DNA of 64,000 bases from Flavobacterium endoglycinae (lineage in GTDB: Bacteria > Bacteroidota > Bacteroidia > Flavobacteriales > Flavobacteriaceae), in assembly GCF_017352115.1 (NCBI RefSeq), contig NZ_CP071448.1, positions 2,565,001-2,629,000 of the forward strand, given 5' to 3'. A model generated the notes under the pieces. The model ran no database searches. It was not told the origin of the DNA and saw nothing but the letters and a program-made list of their open reading frames with translations. A program made the position numbers and the translations under genes. Numbering within the stretch: position 1 is the first letter of the stretch; each line of letters opens with the position of its first letter. Shown here in pieces: positions 1 through 7,886 of this stretch.

Positions 1-207
1 TAGTAGATCCACTCTATAACCACAATCGAGTTTGACTTCTTCGAAAACTAAAGGCATTGGTTTTTCCTTTTCAACCAGAAGACCTTGTTGTTTAATTTTA
101 TAAAATAAACATTCTTGATAGGCATTTTCTAATAAGCCAGGCCCAAGCGCTCTGTGTATTTGAATTGCCAATCCAATTACAATAGTTGAAATTTCATTTT
201 CACTCAT
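1..207 (-). CDS. GxxExxY protein, 3' part outside the window
   Basis: The reading frame starts at the ATG complementary to 205-207 and runs off the left edge after 69 codons. The peptide begins MSENEISTIVIGLAIQIHR and contains GPGLLENAYQECL, the signature that gives the GxxExxY family its name, followed by a conserved LDCGYRVDL segment. The family is about 125 residues long and is related to PD-(D/E)XK nucleases; its role is not established. Only the N-terminal half is visible, so the catalytic-like residues further on cannot be checked. The gene is divergent from the acyltransferase at 453. Confidence 0.85.
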   Translation of the reverse strand, partial: MSENEISTIVIGLAIQIHRALGPGLLENAYQECLFYKIKQQGLLVEKEKPMPLVFEEVKLDCGYRVDLL

Positions 208-329
208 TTTAGTTATATCATTTTAACGCAGAATTTCGTATAAATATAGAGATTTTAAATATATCATTGGAATTTATTTAAAGAAGTTAAAATTTTGATT
301 ATAAGTAACTTACGAATCTTTGTGCACTT

Positions 330-402
330 ATTGCTTTAGCAATTTTTACAAAAACTCTTTTTCTCTGCGAAAATCTCTGTAAATTCTGCGGTAAAAAACC
401 AA
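330..402. repeat. Degenerate 'ctctgcgaaaatctctg' type sequence
   Basis: The 245-base gap between the GxxExxY gene and the acyltransferase is AT-rich. It contains a short patch (about 361-395) built from TCTGCG / TCTCTG words. Patches like this are common beside GxxExxY genes in Bacteroidota genomes, which I recall rather than see here. No gene or RNA is evident in the gap. Confidence 0.3.
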
Positions 403-439
403 TCCCAATTATTTTTTAATAGAATTCATTTCTGTTTCT

Positions 440-447
440 TACTTTTG
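440..447 (+). promoter_or_regulatory. Candidate -7 element upstream of the acyltransferase
   Basis: TACTTTTG fits the Bacteroidota -7 consensus TAnnTTTG and ends five bases before the ATG at 453. No TTG lies at the expected -33 distance. If used, transcription would begin almost at the start codon, giving a leaderless or nearly leaderless message. Confidence 0.4.
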
Positions 448-452
448 AAGTT

Positions 453-1214
453 ATGAAAATATTAAAAATTGCTTTTTGGATTATCTGGCGCATATGGTTT
501 TACGTTTTAATGGCGGTTCCAATACTCATTATGCTGCCGTTATTGCTTATTTCTATTATCTCTGAGAAAGGATATCCGTATTTTTTTAAAATGGCTCGCA
601 TTTGGGCTAAATTCATTCTTTTCGGAATGGGATTTTATTACAAAATCAAAAAAGAGCAGAAACTTATCAAGAATAAAAGCTACATGATTGTGGCCAATCA
701 TACGTCGATGACAGATATTATGCTGATGCTTGCCATTATCAAAAACCCGTTTGTTTTTGTGGGAAAAAAAGAATTAGTTAAGATTCCGTTGTTTGGATTT
801 TTCTATAAAAGAACCTGTATTTTGGTGGATCGAAATTCTTCTAAAAGTAAAAATGAAGTTTTCAAAAGAGCGCAGAGTCGTCTTAATCAAGGTTTAAGTA
901 TTTGTATTTTCCCAGAAGGAGGAGTTCCTGACGATGAATCTATTTTATTGGATGAGTTTAAAGACGGCGCCTTCAGGCTGGCAATCGATCATCAAATTCC
1001 AATTGTACCAATCGTTTTTGCGGACAATAAAAAACGATTCTCCTATACTTTTTTGAGCGGAGGTCCTGGAAAAATGAGAGGTAAAATTTTACCATTTGTA
1101 GAAACTGAAGGTCTTACTTCAGAGAACAGAAAAGAACTCAAAGATAAAGTTAGACAAATCATTTACAATGGATTAATTGAATTTGAAAAGAAAACATCCA
1201 AAGTATTAGTTTAA
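453..1214 (+). CDS. Lysophospholipid acyltransferase family protein (PlsC-like)
   Basis: This 253-residue protein is a PlsC-type acyltransferase that would transfer an acyl chain to lysophosphatidate or a related lyso-lipid at the inner membrane. An N-terminal hydrophobic stretch (about residues 7-36) anchors it. The catalytic NHTSMTD motif (HX4D, His83 and Asp88) and the FPEGG block (153-157) are present; the usual FPEGTRS is replaced by FPEGGVP, so the lipid acceptor may differ from true PlsC. It stands alone, with a terminator directly after the stop. A second acyltransferase with the canonical FPEGTRS lies at 48579, so this copy may serve another lipid such as an aminolipid. Confidence 0.85.
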   Translation: MKILKIAFWIIWRIWFYVLMAVPILIMLPLLLISIISEKGYPYFFKMARIWAKFILFGMGFYYKIKKEQKLIKNKSYMIVANHTSMTDIMLMLAIIKNPFVFVGKKELVKIPLFGFFYKRTCILVDRNSSKSKNEVFKRAQSRLNQGLSICIFPEGGVPDDESILLDEFKDGAFRLAIDHQIPIVPIVFADNKKRFSYTFLSGGPGKMRGKILPFVETEGLTSENRKELKDKVRQIIYNGLIEFEKKTSKVLV

Positions 1215-1220
1215 AAAACA

Positions 1221-1256
1221 AACCCGGTAAACAATAAAGTCTGCCGGGTTTTCTTT
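1221..1256 (+). terminator. Rho-independent terminator of the acyltransferase
   Basis: An AACCCGG / CCGGGTT stem begins seven bases after the stop codon, encloses a loop of about 18 bases and is followed by TTTTCTTTT. Confidence 0.75.
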
Positions 1257-1292
1257 TGAACTAAAAACCCCTTTTTATATTCAAAAAGCTCT

Positions 1293-1397
1293 TTATCTAT
1301 GAATTATTTTTTCAGATATAAATCGTAATATTTTCTTAAACTTCAATTTGGTTTTTCTGCGGTTTTTATTCAGCAACGTTTCTAGTATTTCTTTCAT
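1293..1397 (-). CDS. Possible 34-residue basic peptide
   Basis: A short minus-strand frame in the 550-base gap between the acyltransferase and recA encodes a peptide starting MKEILETLLNKNRRKTK. It is strongly basic (Lys/Arg-rich) with regular hydrophobic spacing, as in a short amphipathic helix. There is no clear promoter and no recognised family. The rest of the gap (1400-1680) is AT-rich and I see nothing else in it. It could be chance coding. Confidence 0.2.
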   Translation of the reverse strand: MKEILETLLNKNRRKTKLKFKKILRFISEKIIHR

Positions 1398-1681
1398 GGC
1401 TAAAATATTATAGGTTTGGTTATTAAAGAGTTTCGTTAAAAACTCAGTTAATGGATAATATATTTAGATAACAAAAAATCAAAAAGGTTGGATTCTGAGA
1501 ATAAAATTTTTGAATTATTTTTTAAAAACCCGTTAGTATATTAAACACCAACGGATTTTTACTGATAACCAACCAAATTTATTCTAAAAAAACCTTGAGA
1601 ATGGGTATATGGCAATACCGCAAATCGCACGTCTTTTTATTAGATGAGGTTTTTTAAAAAAGGTTGCGCCATTTTTTTACT

Positions 1682-1728
1682 TTTTTTTAAAAAATAAAAA
1701 ACCCGACAGCTTTACAGTGTCGGGTTTA
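1682..1728 (-). terminator. recA terminator
   Basis: ACCCGACA at 1701-1708 pairs perfectly with TGTCGGGT at 1718-1725. On the minus strand the hairpin is followed by TTTTTTATTTTTT, a classic intrinsic terminator 38 bases downstream of the recA stop. Confidence 0.85.
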
Positions 1729-1765
1729 TGTGGTAAAGTATTGATTTTAAATACTTTTAGAAATA

Positions 1766-2773
1766 TTAAGCATCTGCTAATTCTTTCATATGAGCTTTAA
1801 TTTTTTCTTCAAGCTCTTCTGCTAATTCTGGATTATCTTTAATTAAGGCTTTAACGGCATCACGACCTTGTCCTAATTTTGTATCTCCATAACTGAACCA
1901 TGATCCTGCTTTTTTAACGATATCAAATTCAACTGCTAAGTCAAGGATTTCACCTGTTTTAGAAACTCCTTCTCCATACATGATATCAAATTCGGCAGTT
2001 TTAAATGGTGGTGCTACTTTGTTTTTTACGATTTTCACTTTAGTTCTGTTTCCAATTACGTTTTCACCGTCTTTGATTTGAGCAGAACGACGAATATCTA
2101 AACGTACAGAAGCGTAGAATTTCAATGCATTACCTCCAGTTGTAGTTTCAGGATTTCCGAACATTACACCAATTTTTTCACGAAGCTGGTTGATGAAGAA
2201 AACCGTACAGTTTGTTTTGCTGATAGTTCCAGTAAGTTTTCGTAATGCCTGTGACATTAAACGTGCGTGAAGACCCATTTTAGAATCTCCCATTTCACCT
2301 TCGATTTCACTTTTTGGAGTCAATGCCGCAACCGAGTCAATTACCACAATATCAATTGCTCCAGAACGGATTAAGTTTTCAGCAATTTCAAGTGCCTGCT
2401 CTCCGTTGTCTGGCTGTGAAATAATTAAGTTCTCGATATCAACATTTAATTTTTCAGCATAATTTCTGTCAAAAGCATGCTCAGCATCAATAAATGCAGC
2501 AATTCCACCCGCTTTTTGAGCTTCTGCAATTGCGTGTAAAGTTAAAGTAGTTTTACCAGAAGATTCTGGTCCGTATATTTCAATAATTCTTCCTTTTGGG
2601 TAACCATTCACACCAAGAGCTAAATCTACTCCAAGAGAGCCAGAAGAAATCGTTTCTACCTCTACAATAGCTCTATCGCCCATTTTCATTACGGTTCCTT
2701 TTCCGTAGGTTTTGTCAAGTTTATCAAGTGTTAGTTGTAACGCTTTTAATTTGGCTTCTTTGTCTGCACTCAT
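1766..2773 (-). CDS. recA: Recombinase RecA
   Basis: This 335-residue protein is full-length RecA, which forms filaments on single-stranded DNA and catalyses strand exchange. Walker A is GPESSGKT (residues 68-75), Walker B lies in the [14 protein letters not shown] segment, and the L2 DNA-binding loop region [20 protein letters not shown] is intact. It is the last gene of a minus-strand run (holB, DoxX-like, thioesterase, recA) with a 148-base gap before it. A TAnnTTTG match complementary to 2925-2932 at the end of the thioesterase gene could give recA its own promoter. No LexA-type operator was recognised. Confidence 0.98.
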   Translation of the reverse strand: MSADKEAKLKALQLTLDKLDKTYGKGTVMKMGDRAIVEVETISSGSLGVDLALGVNGYPKGRIIEIYGPESSGKTTLTLHAIAEAQKAGGIAAFIDAEHAFDRNYAEKLNVDIENLIISQPDNGEQALEIAENLIRSGAIDIVVIDSVAALTPKSEIEGEMGDSKMGLHARLMSQALRKLTGTISKTNCTVFFINQLREKIGVMFGNPETTTGGNALKFYASVRLDIRRSAQIKDGENVIGNRTKVKIVKNKVAPPFKTAEFDIMYGEGVSKTGEILDLAVEFDIVKKAGSWFSYGDTKLGQGRDAVKALIKDNPELAEELEEKIKAHMKELADA

Positions 2774-2921
2774 CTTTTCTTAAATTATCTAAATTGTTAT
2801 TTTAAGCCCTCAAAATGAAAATCAAAAGAAGGAAATAACTTCTTGATTTTGGTTCGGCTTGGAAGTTGTAAAATTAGTCCTTTTTTTGAAGTTTGATTGT
2901 TCCAAATTGTCACAATTTTCA

Positions 2922-3431
2922 TTACAAAAATAGCGCCTTTAATTCTGTCGCATCGGTAGGTTTTATTTTTCCTGCAAGTAATAAACTCAGCTGTTTACGA
3001 CGTAAAGCGGCATCAAAACGTTGTATTTCAAGTTCGGTTTCCGGTACTATTGGCGGTACTTCAACTGGTCTTCCAGTATCGTCTACGGCAACAAATGTAT
3101 AAATAGCTTCGTTGGCTTTTGTTCTGTTTCCAGATTCGCGGTCTTCTACCCAAACGTCTATAAAAACTTCCATAGAACTTTTAAATGATCTTGAAACTTT
3201 TGCTTCGACAGTCACAACACTTCCAAGAGAAATTGCTCTGTTAAAAGCAACGTGATTTACAGAAGCCGTAACTACAATTCGGCGTGAATGTCTGCGGGCA
3301 GCAATACTCGCGGCGCGATCCATTCGGGCTAATAATTCGCCTCCGAAAAGATTGTTTAAAGGATTAGTTTCGCTCGGTAAAACTAAATCTGTTAAAATAG
3401 TTAGGGACTCTGAAGGATTTTTTGGATTCAT
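2922..3431 (-). CDS. Acyl-CoA thioesterase, hotdog fold
   Basis: The 169-residue protein matches the YciA/BACH type of acyl-CoA thioesterase, which hydrolyses acyl-CoA to free acid and CoA in the cytoplasm. The segment NPLNNLFGGELLARMDRAA is the typical hotdog helix region that carries the catalytic acidic residue (Asp in LLARMD). The later strand VTASVNHVAFNRAISLGSVV is also characteristic. It sits between the DoxX-like gene and recA, all on the minus strand, and is probably cotranscribed with the upstream genes. The physiological substrate cannot be read from sequence. Confidence 0.9.
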   Translation of the reverse strand: MNPKNPSESLTILTDLVLPSETNPLNNLFGGELLARMDRAASIAARRHSRRIVVTASVNHVAFNRAISLGSVVTVEAKVSRSFKSSMEVFIDVWVEDRESGNRTKANEAIYTFVAVDDTGRPVEVPPIVPETELEIQRFDAALRRKQLSLLLAGKIKPTDATELKALFL

Positions 3432-3465
3432 TTTTTTGAAATTTAAAATAATTGCGGCTGATAAA

Positions 3466-3849
3466 TTAATTCAGCCAGTATACTGCTATAACGGCAGGAA
3501 TAAAATATATAACAATGGTTCTCGCTCCATCGTAATCTTTGGCTAATCGTTGTCCGAAAAGCATCATTAACAAACTAATACAAGAAAATATTGCACCGTA
3601 AAAGCCATATTCGCGTCCGCTGTTTGTCAACAGCTGAATAATGCCAACGGCACTTAAAATTCCGGCAATTAATTCTACTACCAATAAGTGAAATAAGGCA
3701 AGCGGAACTTGGTTTTTTAATTTGGTTTGGGCAAAATGCTCTTTGAGCCAGGCAACATTATCTTTCCAGTAAAAAATCTTCTCATACCCTGATTGTAAAA
3801 AAGTTAAGGTTAGAAAAGCTAACATTAAAATTGAGGCAGCATTATTCAT
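3466..3849 (-). CDS. DoxX-like small membrane protein
   Basis: The 127-residue protein has four predicted membrane segments (about residues 5-20, 49-70, 80-95 and 108-125) and the general pattern of DoxX-like proteins, including an early YEKIFYWKDN segment after the first helix. Members are integral inner-membrane proteins of poorly defined function, sometimes linked to redox balance. The gene starts seven bases after the holB stop, so the two are almost certainly cotranscribed. No function can be assigned from context. Confidence 0.7.
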   Translation of the reverse strand: MNNAASILMLAFLTLTFLQSGYEKIFYWKDNVAWLKEHFAQTKLKNQVPLALFHLLVVELIAGILSAVGIIQLLTNSGREYGFYGAIFSCISLLMMLFGQRLAKDYDGARTIVIYFIPAVIAVYWLN

Positions 3850-3856
3850 TTTAGCA

Positions 3857-5005
3857 TTATTTTTTATGAATTAAACGAGTCAGTTTTATAGATAAATCCG
3901 TGAGGATTATTTTGGCATTTCCGTTTCTTTCAATGTGGTATAAAGCATCTGAAAGTTCTTTAAAAATCTCATGAATGTTATTTCCGTTTACGAAAGGCGC
4001 AAAATTTTCCAGTTTAAATTTGTCCACTTTTGGCTCTATGTAAACCAAACTTGGCGCTTCATAATTTAGTAAAAGTGCCTGTCTGAACATTTCGATACAA
4101 AACTGAATGAATTTTTTCTGGCTTTCGCGTCCTAATGAAGCGATTTCTTCACTCCACGAAATCAAATCTTGAATAGCGGCTGCATTTCCTTTTGCTCTAA
4201 ATGCCGCACGCACCCAATTTACAAACCATTGTTCAAATGGAAATTCAGAGTCATCTTCCTTTAGGAGATGCAGTGCTTTATTGAAATTTCCCTGAGCCTG
4301 ATGTGCTATTTTTTTAGCATAATTCAAATCAATGTTTTCTCTTGCCACTAAAGCCTCGGCAATTACTTTTTCGGGAAGTGCGCTAAACTGAATTACTTGA
4401 CAACGAGAGCGTATGGTTTGAATAATATCTTCCTCATTTTCAGAAATCAAGATAAACATCGTTTTGTCTGAAGGTTCTTCAAGAAGTTTCAGTAATTTAT
4501 TTGAGGCAGCGATATTCATTTTATCGGCCATCCAGATAATCATGATTTTATAACCGCCTTCATAGGATTTTAACGAAAGAGATTTTAAAACTTCCTGAGC
4601 ATCTTCAACCCTGATTTCTCCCTGTTTGTTTTGAACGCCTAAAATTTTATACCAGTCAAATAAACCTCCATAAGGCATTTCCTGAATAAAAGTGCGCCAA
4701 TCCTGAATAAAGTCTAAACTTTTGGGTTTGGTTTTTACATCTTCGGTAGTAACGGTTGGGTATATAAAATGCAGATCTGGATGCGAGATGTTTTGAAATT
4801 TCAAATTACAGGATTCGTTACCATTTTCGTTTTCGTTTCCTGTATTGCCGCACAAAATATACTGCGCATAAGCGATTGCTGTCGATAAAGTTCCGCTTCC
4901 TTCAGGTCCAATGAATAATTGTGCATGAGGAATTCGTCCGGAAGAAGCACTTTTTATTAAGTGACTTTTGATGTAATCCTGACCTAAAATTTGAGAAAAT
5001 TGCAT
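3857..5005 (-). CDS. holB: DNA polymerase III delta-prime subunit
   Basis: This 382-residue protein belongs to the clamp-loader AAA+ family. The N-terminal part has a GPEGSGT P-loop in which the usual Lys-Thr/Ser is replaced by Thr-Leu, in keeping with delta-prime subunits that do not hydrolyse ATP. The sensor region KLLKLLEEPSDKTMFILIS and the SRC motif (in IRSRCQVIQF) are well conserved. The zinc-binding Cys cluster of many homologues is reduced: only two Cys (in YILCGN and NESCNL) are seen in the expected region. It is the first gene of the holB-DoxX-thioesterase-recA run and has a good promoter right at its start codon. Confidence 0.9.
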   Translation of the reverse strand: MQFSQILGQDYIKSHLIKSASSGRIPHAQLFIGPEGSGTLSTAIAYAQYILCGNTGNENENGNESCNLKFQNISHPDLHFIYPTVTTEDVKTKPKSLDFIQDWRTFIQEMPYGGLFDWYKILGVQNKQGEIRVEDAQEVLKSLSLKSYEGGYKIMIIWMADKMNIAASNKLLKLLEEPSDKTMFILISENEEDIIQTIRSRCQVIQFSALPEKVIAEALVARENIDLNYAKKIAHQAQGNFNKALHLLKEDDSEFPFEQWFVNWVRAAFRAKGNAAAIQDLISWSEEIASLGRESQKKFIQFCIEMFRQALLLNYEAPSLVYIEPKVDKFKLENFAPFVNGNNIHEIFKELSDALYHIERNGNAKIILTDLSIKLTRLIHKK

Positions 5006-5009
5006 GAAG

Positions 5010-5037
5010 CAAAGATAACAGAAAATGATGTAGTCAA
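5010..5037 (-). promoter_or_regulatory. holB promoter, probably leaderless
   Basis: Reading the minus strand, TTG (complement of 5035-5037) is followed after 17 bases by TATCTTTG (complement of 5010-5017), a full match to the Bacteroidota consensus TTG-N17-23-TAnnTTTG. The -7 element ends only four bases before the holB ATG, so the transcript should start at or next to the start codon. Confidence 0.6.
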
Positions 5038-5377
5038 AAATTTTAGTGGGAAAGATTATTGGGGATATTTTGAGAGGAAAAATGGCAACGATTTTTCATT
5101 AAAAAAATTGTGTGTCCTGAACCAATTTTTGTTAATAAAGTACTTCGTGCTAGCAGATATCAAGACTTTTTTGTTAATATTTTTTTGCCTAAATCGACAA
5201 ACGTAAGTTTTTTTTGACTATTTATTTATACCTGATTGTTGTTTTTCATAAAGAATATCTTACGTATTAGCTGTTAACAAATTTAACAAAAACCCCGTTA
5301 AAACGCACATTTTCTCGACATAACACTGATTTTTAAGGTTTTTTTAAGTTTTTTTTTGAAAAAAAAAATGAAGAAAG

Positions 5378-5407
5378 TTGCAATTTAAGTTAATTTCTAT
5401 ATTTTTG
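5378..5407 (+). promoter_or_regulatory. Promoter of the 5442 gene
   Basis: TTG at 5378-5380 and TATTTTTG at 5400-5407 are separated by 19 bases, an ideal Bacteroidota housekeeping promoter. It predicts a 5' leader of about 30 bases before the ATG at 5442. The rest of the 436-base gap after holB is AT-rich with no further feature seen. Confidence 0.65.
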
Positions 5408-5441
5408 TTTGCATCAACAACCAATTATATAATAAGAATTT

Positions 5442-5894
5442 ATGAAAGGGAAAATTATTTTATTTAGTGCATTTTTTATCATGACAACTGCAGCTGTTTC
5501 GGCTCAGGCAAAAAACGCTCCAAGAAGTATTATTAGTACAACGGCTCTTATTCGTAAATACCATGATCAAAAAGAATTGAGTGGTATGCAAAAAGGGGAA
5601 CTTTTGGAATTGTACATTGAGCGAATTAAAGTATTAGTGAAAACTCTCCCTTACATTGCTTTGGTTACTAAACCAGGTGTTACTATGGCAGACTTAGGTA
5701 TTCCGGACGATGGTGATCACAAGAAAATTTTAGATAACCAAGCAGTTGGTACATCAACATTCTTAGATACTACAGTAGAGTTCCAAAGAAAAATGATGCC
5801 TTACTCAGATAAAGGTAACCTTATCGCAGCTATTTTATTTTACGAAAACACATTAAAATCTTTACACGAGTTCAACGAATTGAACGAAATGTAA
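5442..5894 (+). CDS. Exported protein of unknown function
   Basis: The 150-residue protein starts with a signal peptide (MKGKIILFSAFFIMTTAAVSAQA, cleavage expected after the Ala-Gln region), so it is exported through the Sec system. The mature part is short, mostly helical in appearance and rich in Lys, Glu and Leu (for example KGELLELYIERIKVLVKTL). I recognise no family. It has its own promoter and a terminator-like hairpin after it, so it need not be part of the sprB operon although it lies upstream in the same direction. Confidence 0.75.
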   Translation: MKGKIILFSAFFIMTTAAVSAQAKNAPRSIISTTALIRKYHDQKELSGMQKGELLELYIERIKVLVKTLPYIALVTKPGVTMADLGIPDDGDHKKILDNQAVGTSTFLDTTVEFQRKMMPYSDKGNLIAAILFYENTLKSLHEFNELNEM

Positions 5895-5983
5895 TTTTTT
5901 TCAAAAAAATAAAACCTTTTTTAAACCAGTTACGTAAATCGGATTTGAATTTATGTAACATTTTGGAAAAGATAAAACATCAG

Positions 5984-6035
5984 CTCGTTCTCGATTATTC
6001 TGAAATTTTATTAGAAAATTCGAGATGAGTTTTTG
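5984..6035 (+). terminator. Terminator-like hairpin after the 5442 gene
   Basis: CTCGTTCTCGATTATTCT pairs, with a few mismatches, with AGAAAATTCGAGATGAG, and TTTTTG follows. The stem is imperfect but long and well placed. Confidence 0.5.
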
Positions 6036-6083
6036 CATTTACGCATACCCAAATTTATTATTAACCTAATACACACCTTTATC

Positions 6084-7373
6084 ATGAAAAAAATTACTCA
6101 ATTGATCTGCGTTCTTTTGACAGTTACGAGTATGAGTGCTCAACAAGAGAAAGGAATTATGGGCTATACTAACTGGTTAAATAACTGGACAGAATTTAAG
6201 CCAAACAAAGTAGAGTATGGAGAGCCAAACCAAATTTTGGCTGGAAACATTTCTGTAAACACAAAATTGCTTAAGAGAAATATTTATGTTCTTCAAGGGA
6301 ATGTTTATGTAACAAACAATGCAGTTTTAACAATTGAGCCAGGAACTTTAATTATTGGTGATTTCGAAACAAAAGGAACATTGGTAGTTACTAAAGGTGC
6401 TCAAATCATCGCTGACGGTTTAGAAACAGACCCAATCGTATTTACATCTAACAGAAGCCAGAAAAAAGCGGGTGACTGGGGTGGACTTGTAATTCTTGGT
6501 GATGCACCACTTAACAAATTCGGTAACGTAGGATCTTACAATATGGATCTTGATCCATCTCTTACTACTTACGGTGGAGACAACGCTGCTTCTAACTCTG
6601 GTATTTTAAGATTTGTTAGAATCGAGTTTGCAGGTAAAAAAGTAAAAGGAGTTGATACTTTCAACGGTTTAACTCTTGCTGGTGTTGGTAACAAAACAAT
6701 CTTAGAAAACATTATGGTAAGCTACGCTGGTGGTGATTCATTTGGTTTCTTAGGTGGAGATGTTAACGCTACAAAATTTGTATCATACAAATCAATCAAC
6801 GATGACTACAAATTCTCTCAAGGAGTTCAATGTCGTTTTTTCAACTCTTTAGCAGTTAGATCTTCTTACTTCTCTAGTACAAAAGACGGATCTCGTTGTA
6901 TGGAAGTTAAATCATACGAGAAAAAGAGCGAAACCGATTTTACAAAAAAACAAACTTTAGTTGTGGCTTCAAACATTACTATGGTTAATGACAGTGAAAA
7001 CATCAACGCTGATATTCAAGCAGGATTAGTAAAAGAGGCTGTTTATGTAGCTGAAAATGCTTCTCTTGAAATGAAAAGAAGTGTAATCTCTGGATTTAAC
7101 CCTGCAGTATTATTAGACAGCAAAACTGAAATTAACGATGCCAACCTTAAAAAAATCAAATTTGAGGAAATGTATTTCAACTTATGTAAAGGAAACATCT
7201 TTACTGAATACAATTCTAACAACGAAGATTTAGAAAGCTGGTACGGTAATAGTGTATTCTTCAACGTTTACTCACAAAGTGATAACAAAGAGACATTTAT
7301 TGATATTTTCAATCCAAAAAGACCTGACTTCAGACTTCAATTAGGAAAAATTACAGCATCAAGCGGAAAATAA
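6084..7373 (+). CDS. Exported protein, probably right-handed beta-helix
   Basis: I chose the ATG at 6084 because it opens directly into a signal peptide (MKKITQLICVLLTVTSMSAQ); the frame is open further upstream but only to a TTG. The 429-residue product contains a block typical of Bacteroidota surface beta-helix proteins: AVLTIEPGTLIIGDFETKGT, then TKGAQIIADGLETDPIVFTS and GDWGGLVILGDAPLNKFG. Many relatives carry a type IX secretion C-terminal domain; none is recognisable here, where the end is FRLQLGKITASSGK. It is therefore likely periplasmic or surface-attached by another route. Its position just before the sprB operon suggests a possible link to gliding or adhesion, which is inference only. 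Confidence 0.7.
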   Translation: MKKITQLICVLLTVTSMSAQQEKGIMGYTNWLNNWTEFKPNKVEYGEPNQILAGNISVNTKLLKRNIYVLQGNVYVTNNAVLTIEPGTLIIGDFETKGTLVVTKGAQIIADGLETDPIVFTSNRSQKKAGDWGGLVILGDAPLNKFGNVGSYNMDLDPSLTTYGGDNAASNSGILRFVRIEFAGKKVKGVDTFNGLTLAGVGNKTILENIMVSYAGGDSFGFLGGDVNATKFVSYKSINDDYKFSQGVQCRFFNSLAVRSSYFSSTKDGSRCMEVKSYEKKSETDFTKKQTLVVASNITMVNDSENINADIQAGLVKEAVYVAENASLEMKRSVISGFNPAVLLDSKTEINDANLKKIKFEEMYFNLCKGNIFTEYNSNNEDLESWYGNSVFFNVYSQSDNKETFIDIFNPKRPDFRLQLGKITASSGK

Positions 7374-7481
7374 TAGATAAAAAGATTTCGATTTTTATTT
7401 CCAAGCGTAAATTTTATTAATTAAGTCCCCAGACACAATTTATGTATCGTCTTACTAGGACCAAATAAAGATCAAAACATA

Positions 7482-7886
7482 ATGGCTCTATCTACAAAAA
7501 AATATTTGTTACCTATAATATTTTTGGTTGCTCCTCTTTCGATTAGTCTGTACGCACAAAGCACAGAAAAACCTACTGTTTCTGGCTGCGAAATGACTTC
7601 GACTGCTGTAGTGAATCAAAACAACGAATTAGCTGTTAAAAACAGCGTCAAATTAGATAATTCTAATCAGTTTATGGTAGGGCTGTCCATCCCCAAGGAC
7701 AGCCTTACTGTGGCAGCTGAAAAGAGTTCATCTACATCTGAAGAATGCGAAGAAAACACGTTTATTAGTTCTACCTCAATTCTTGCAAAAGATATTATTG
7801 AGAACTATAAATATGACTTTTCTGAAACATTCATTGATATCTTGTTTTTTGAGCGTATAGACTTAGCAAGAACTCGTACTATATGA
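7482..7886 (+). CDS. Small exported protein overlapping sprC
   Basis: The 134-residue protein opens with a hydrophobic signal sequence (MALSTKKYLLPIIFLVAPLS, ending near SLYAQS). The mature part is Ser/Thr-rich with two Cys (SGCEM and SEECEE) and matches no family I know. Its stop TGA overlaps the sprC ATG as ATGA, so the two are translationally coupled and this gene is part of the sprB operon. A perfect 8-bp inverted repeat lies inside it at 7681-7704. Confidence 0.7.
   Translation: MALSTKKYLLPIIFLVAPLSISLYAQSTEKPTVSGCEMTSTAVVNQNNELAVKNSVKLDNSNQFMVGLSIPKDSLTVAAEKSSSTSEECEENTFISSTSILAKDIIENYKYDFSETFIDILFFERIDLARTRTI
7681..7704 (+). promoter_or_regulatory. Intragenic hairpin upstream of sprC
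   Basis: GGCTGTCC (7681-7688) and GGACAGCC (7697-7704) form a perfect GC-rich 8-bp stem with an 8-base loop, unusual in this AT-rich DNA. It lies inside the small gene upstream of sprC. No U-tract follows, so it is not an ordinary terminator. Confidence 0.35.

Noticed and set aside
6033..6083. Longer N-terminus of the beta-helix protein from a TTG at 6033
   Set aside because: The added residues are charged and would hide the signal peptide that starts at 6084; they also overlap the terminator-like hairpin.
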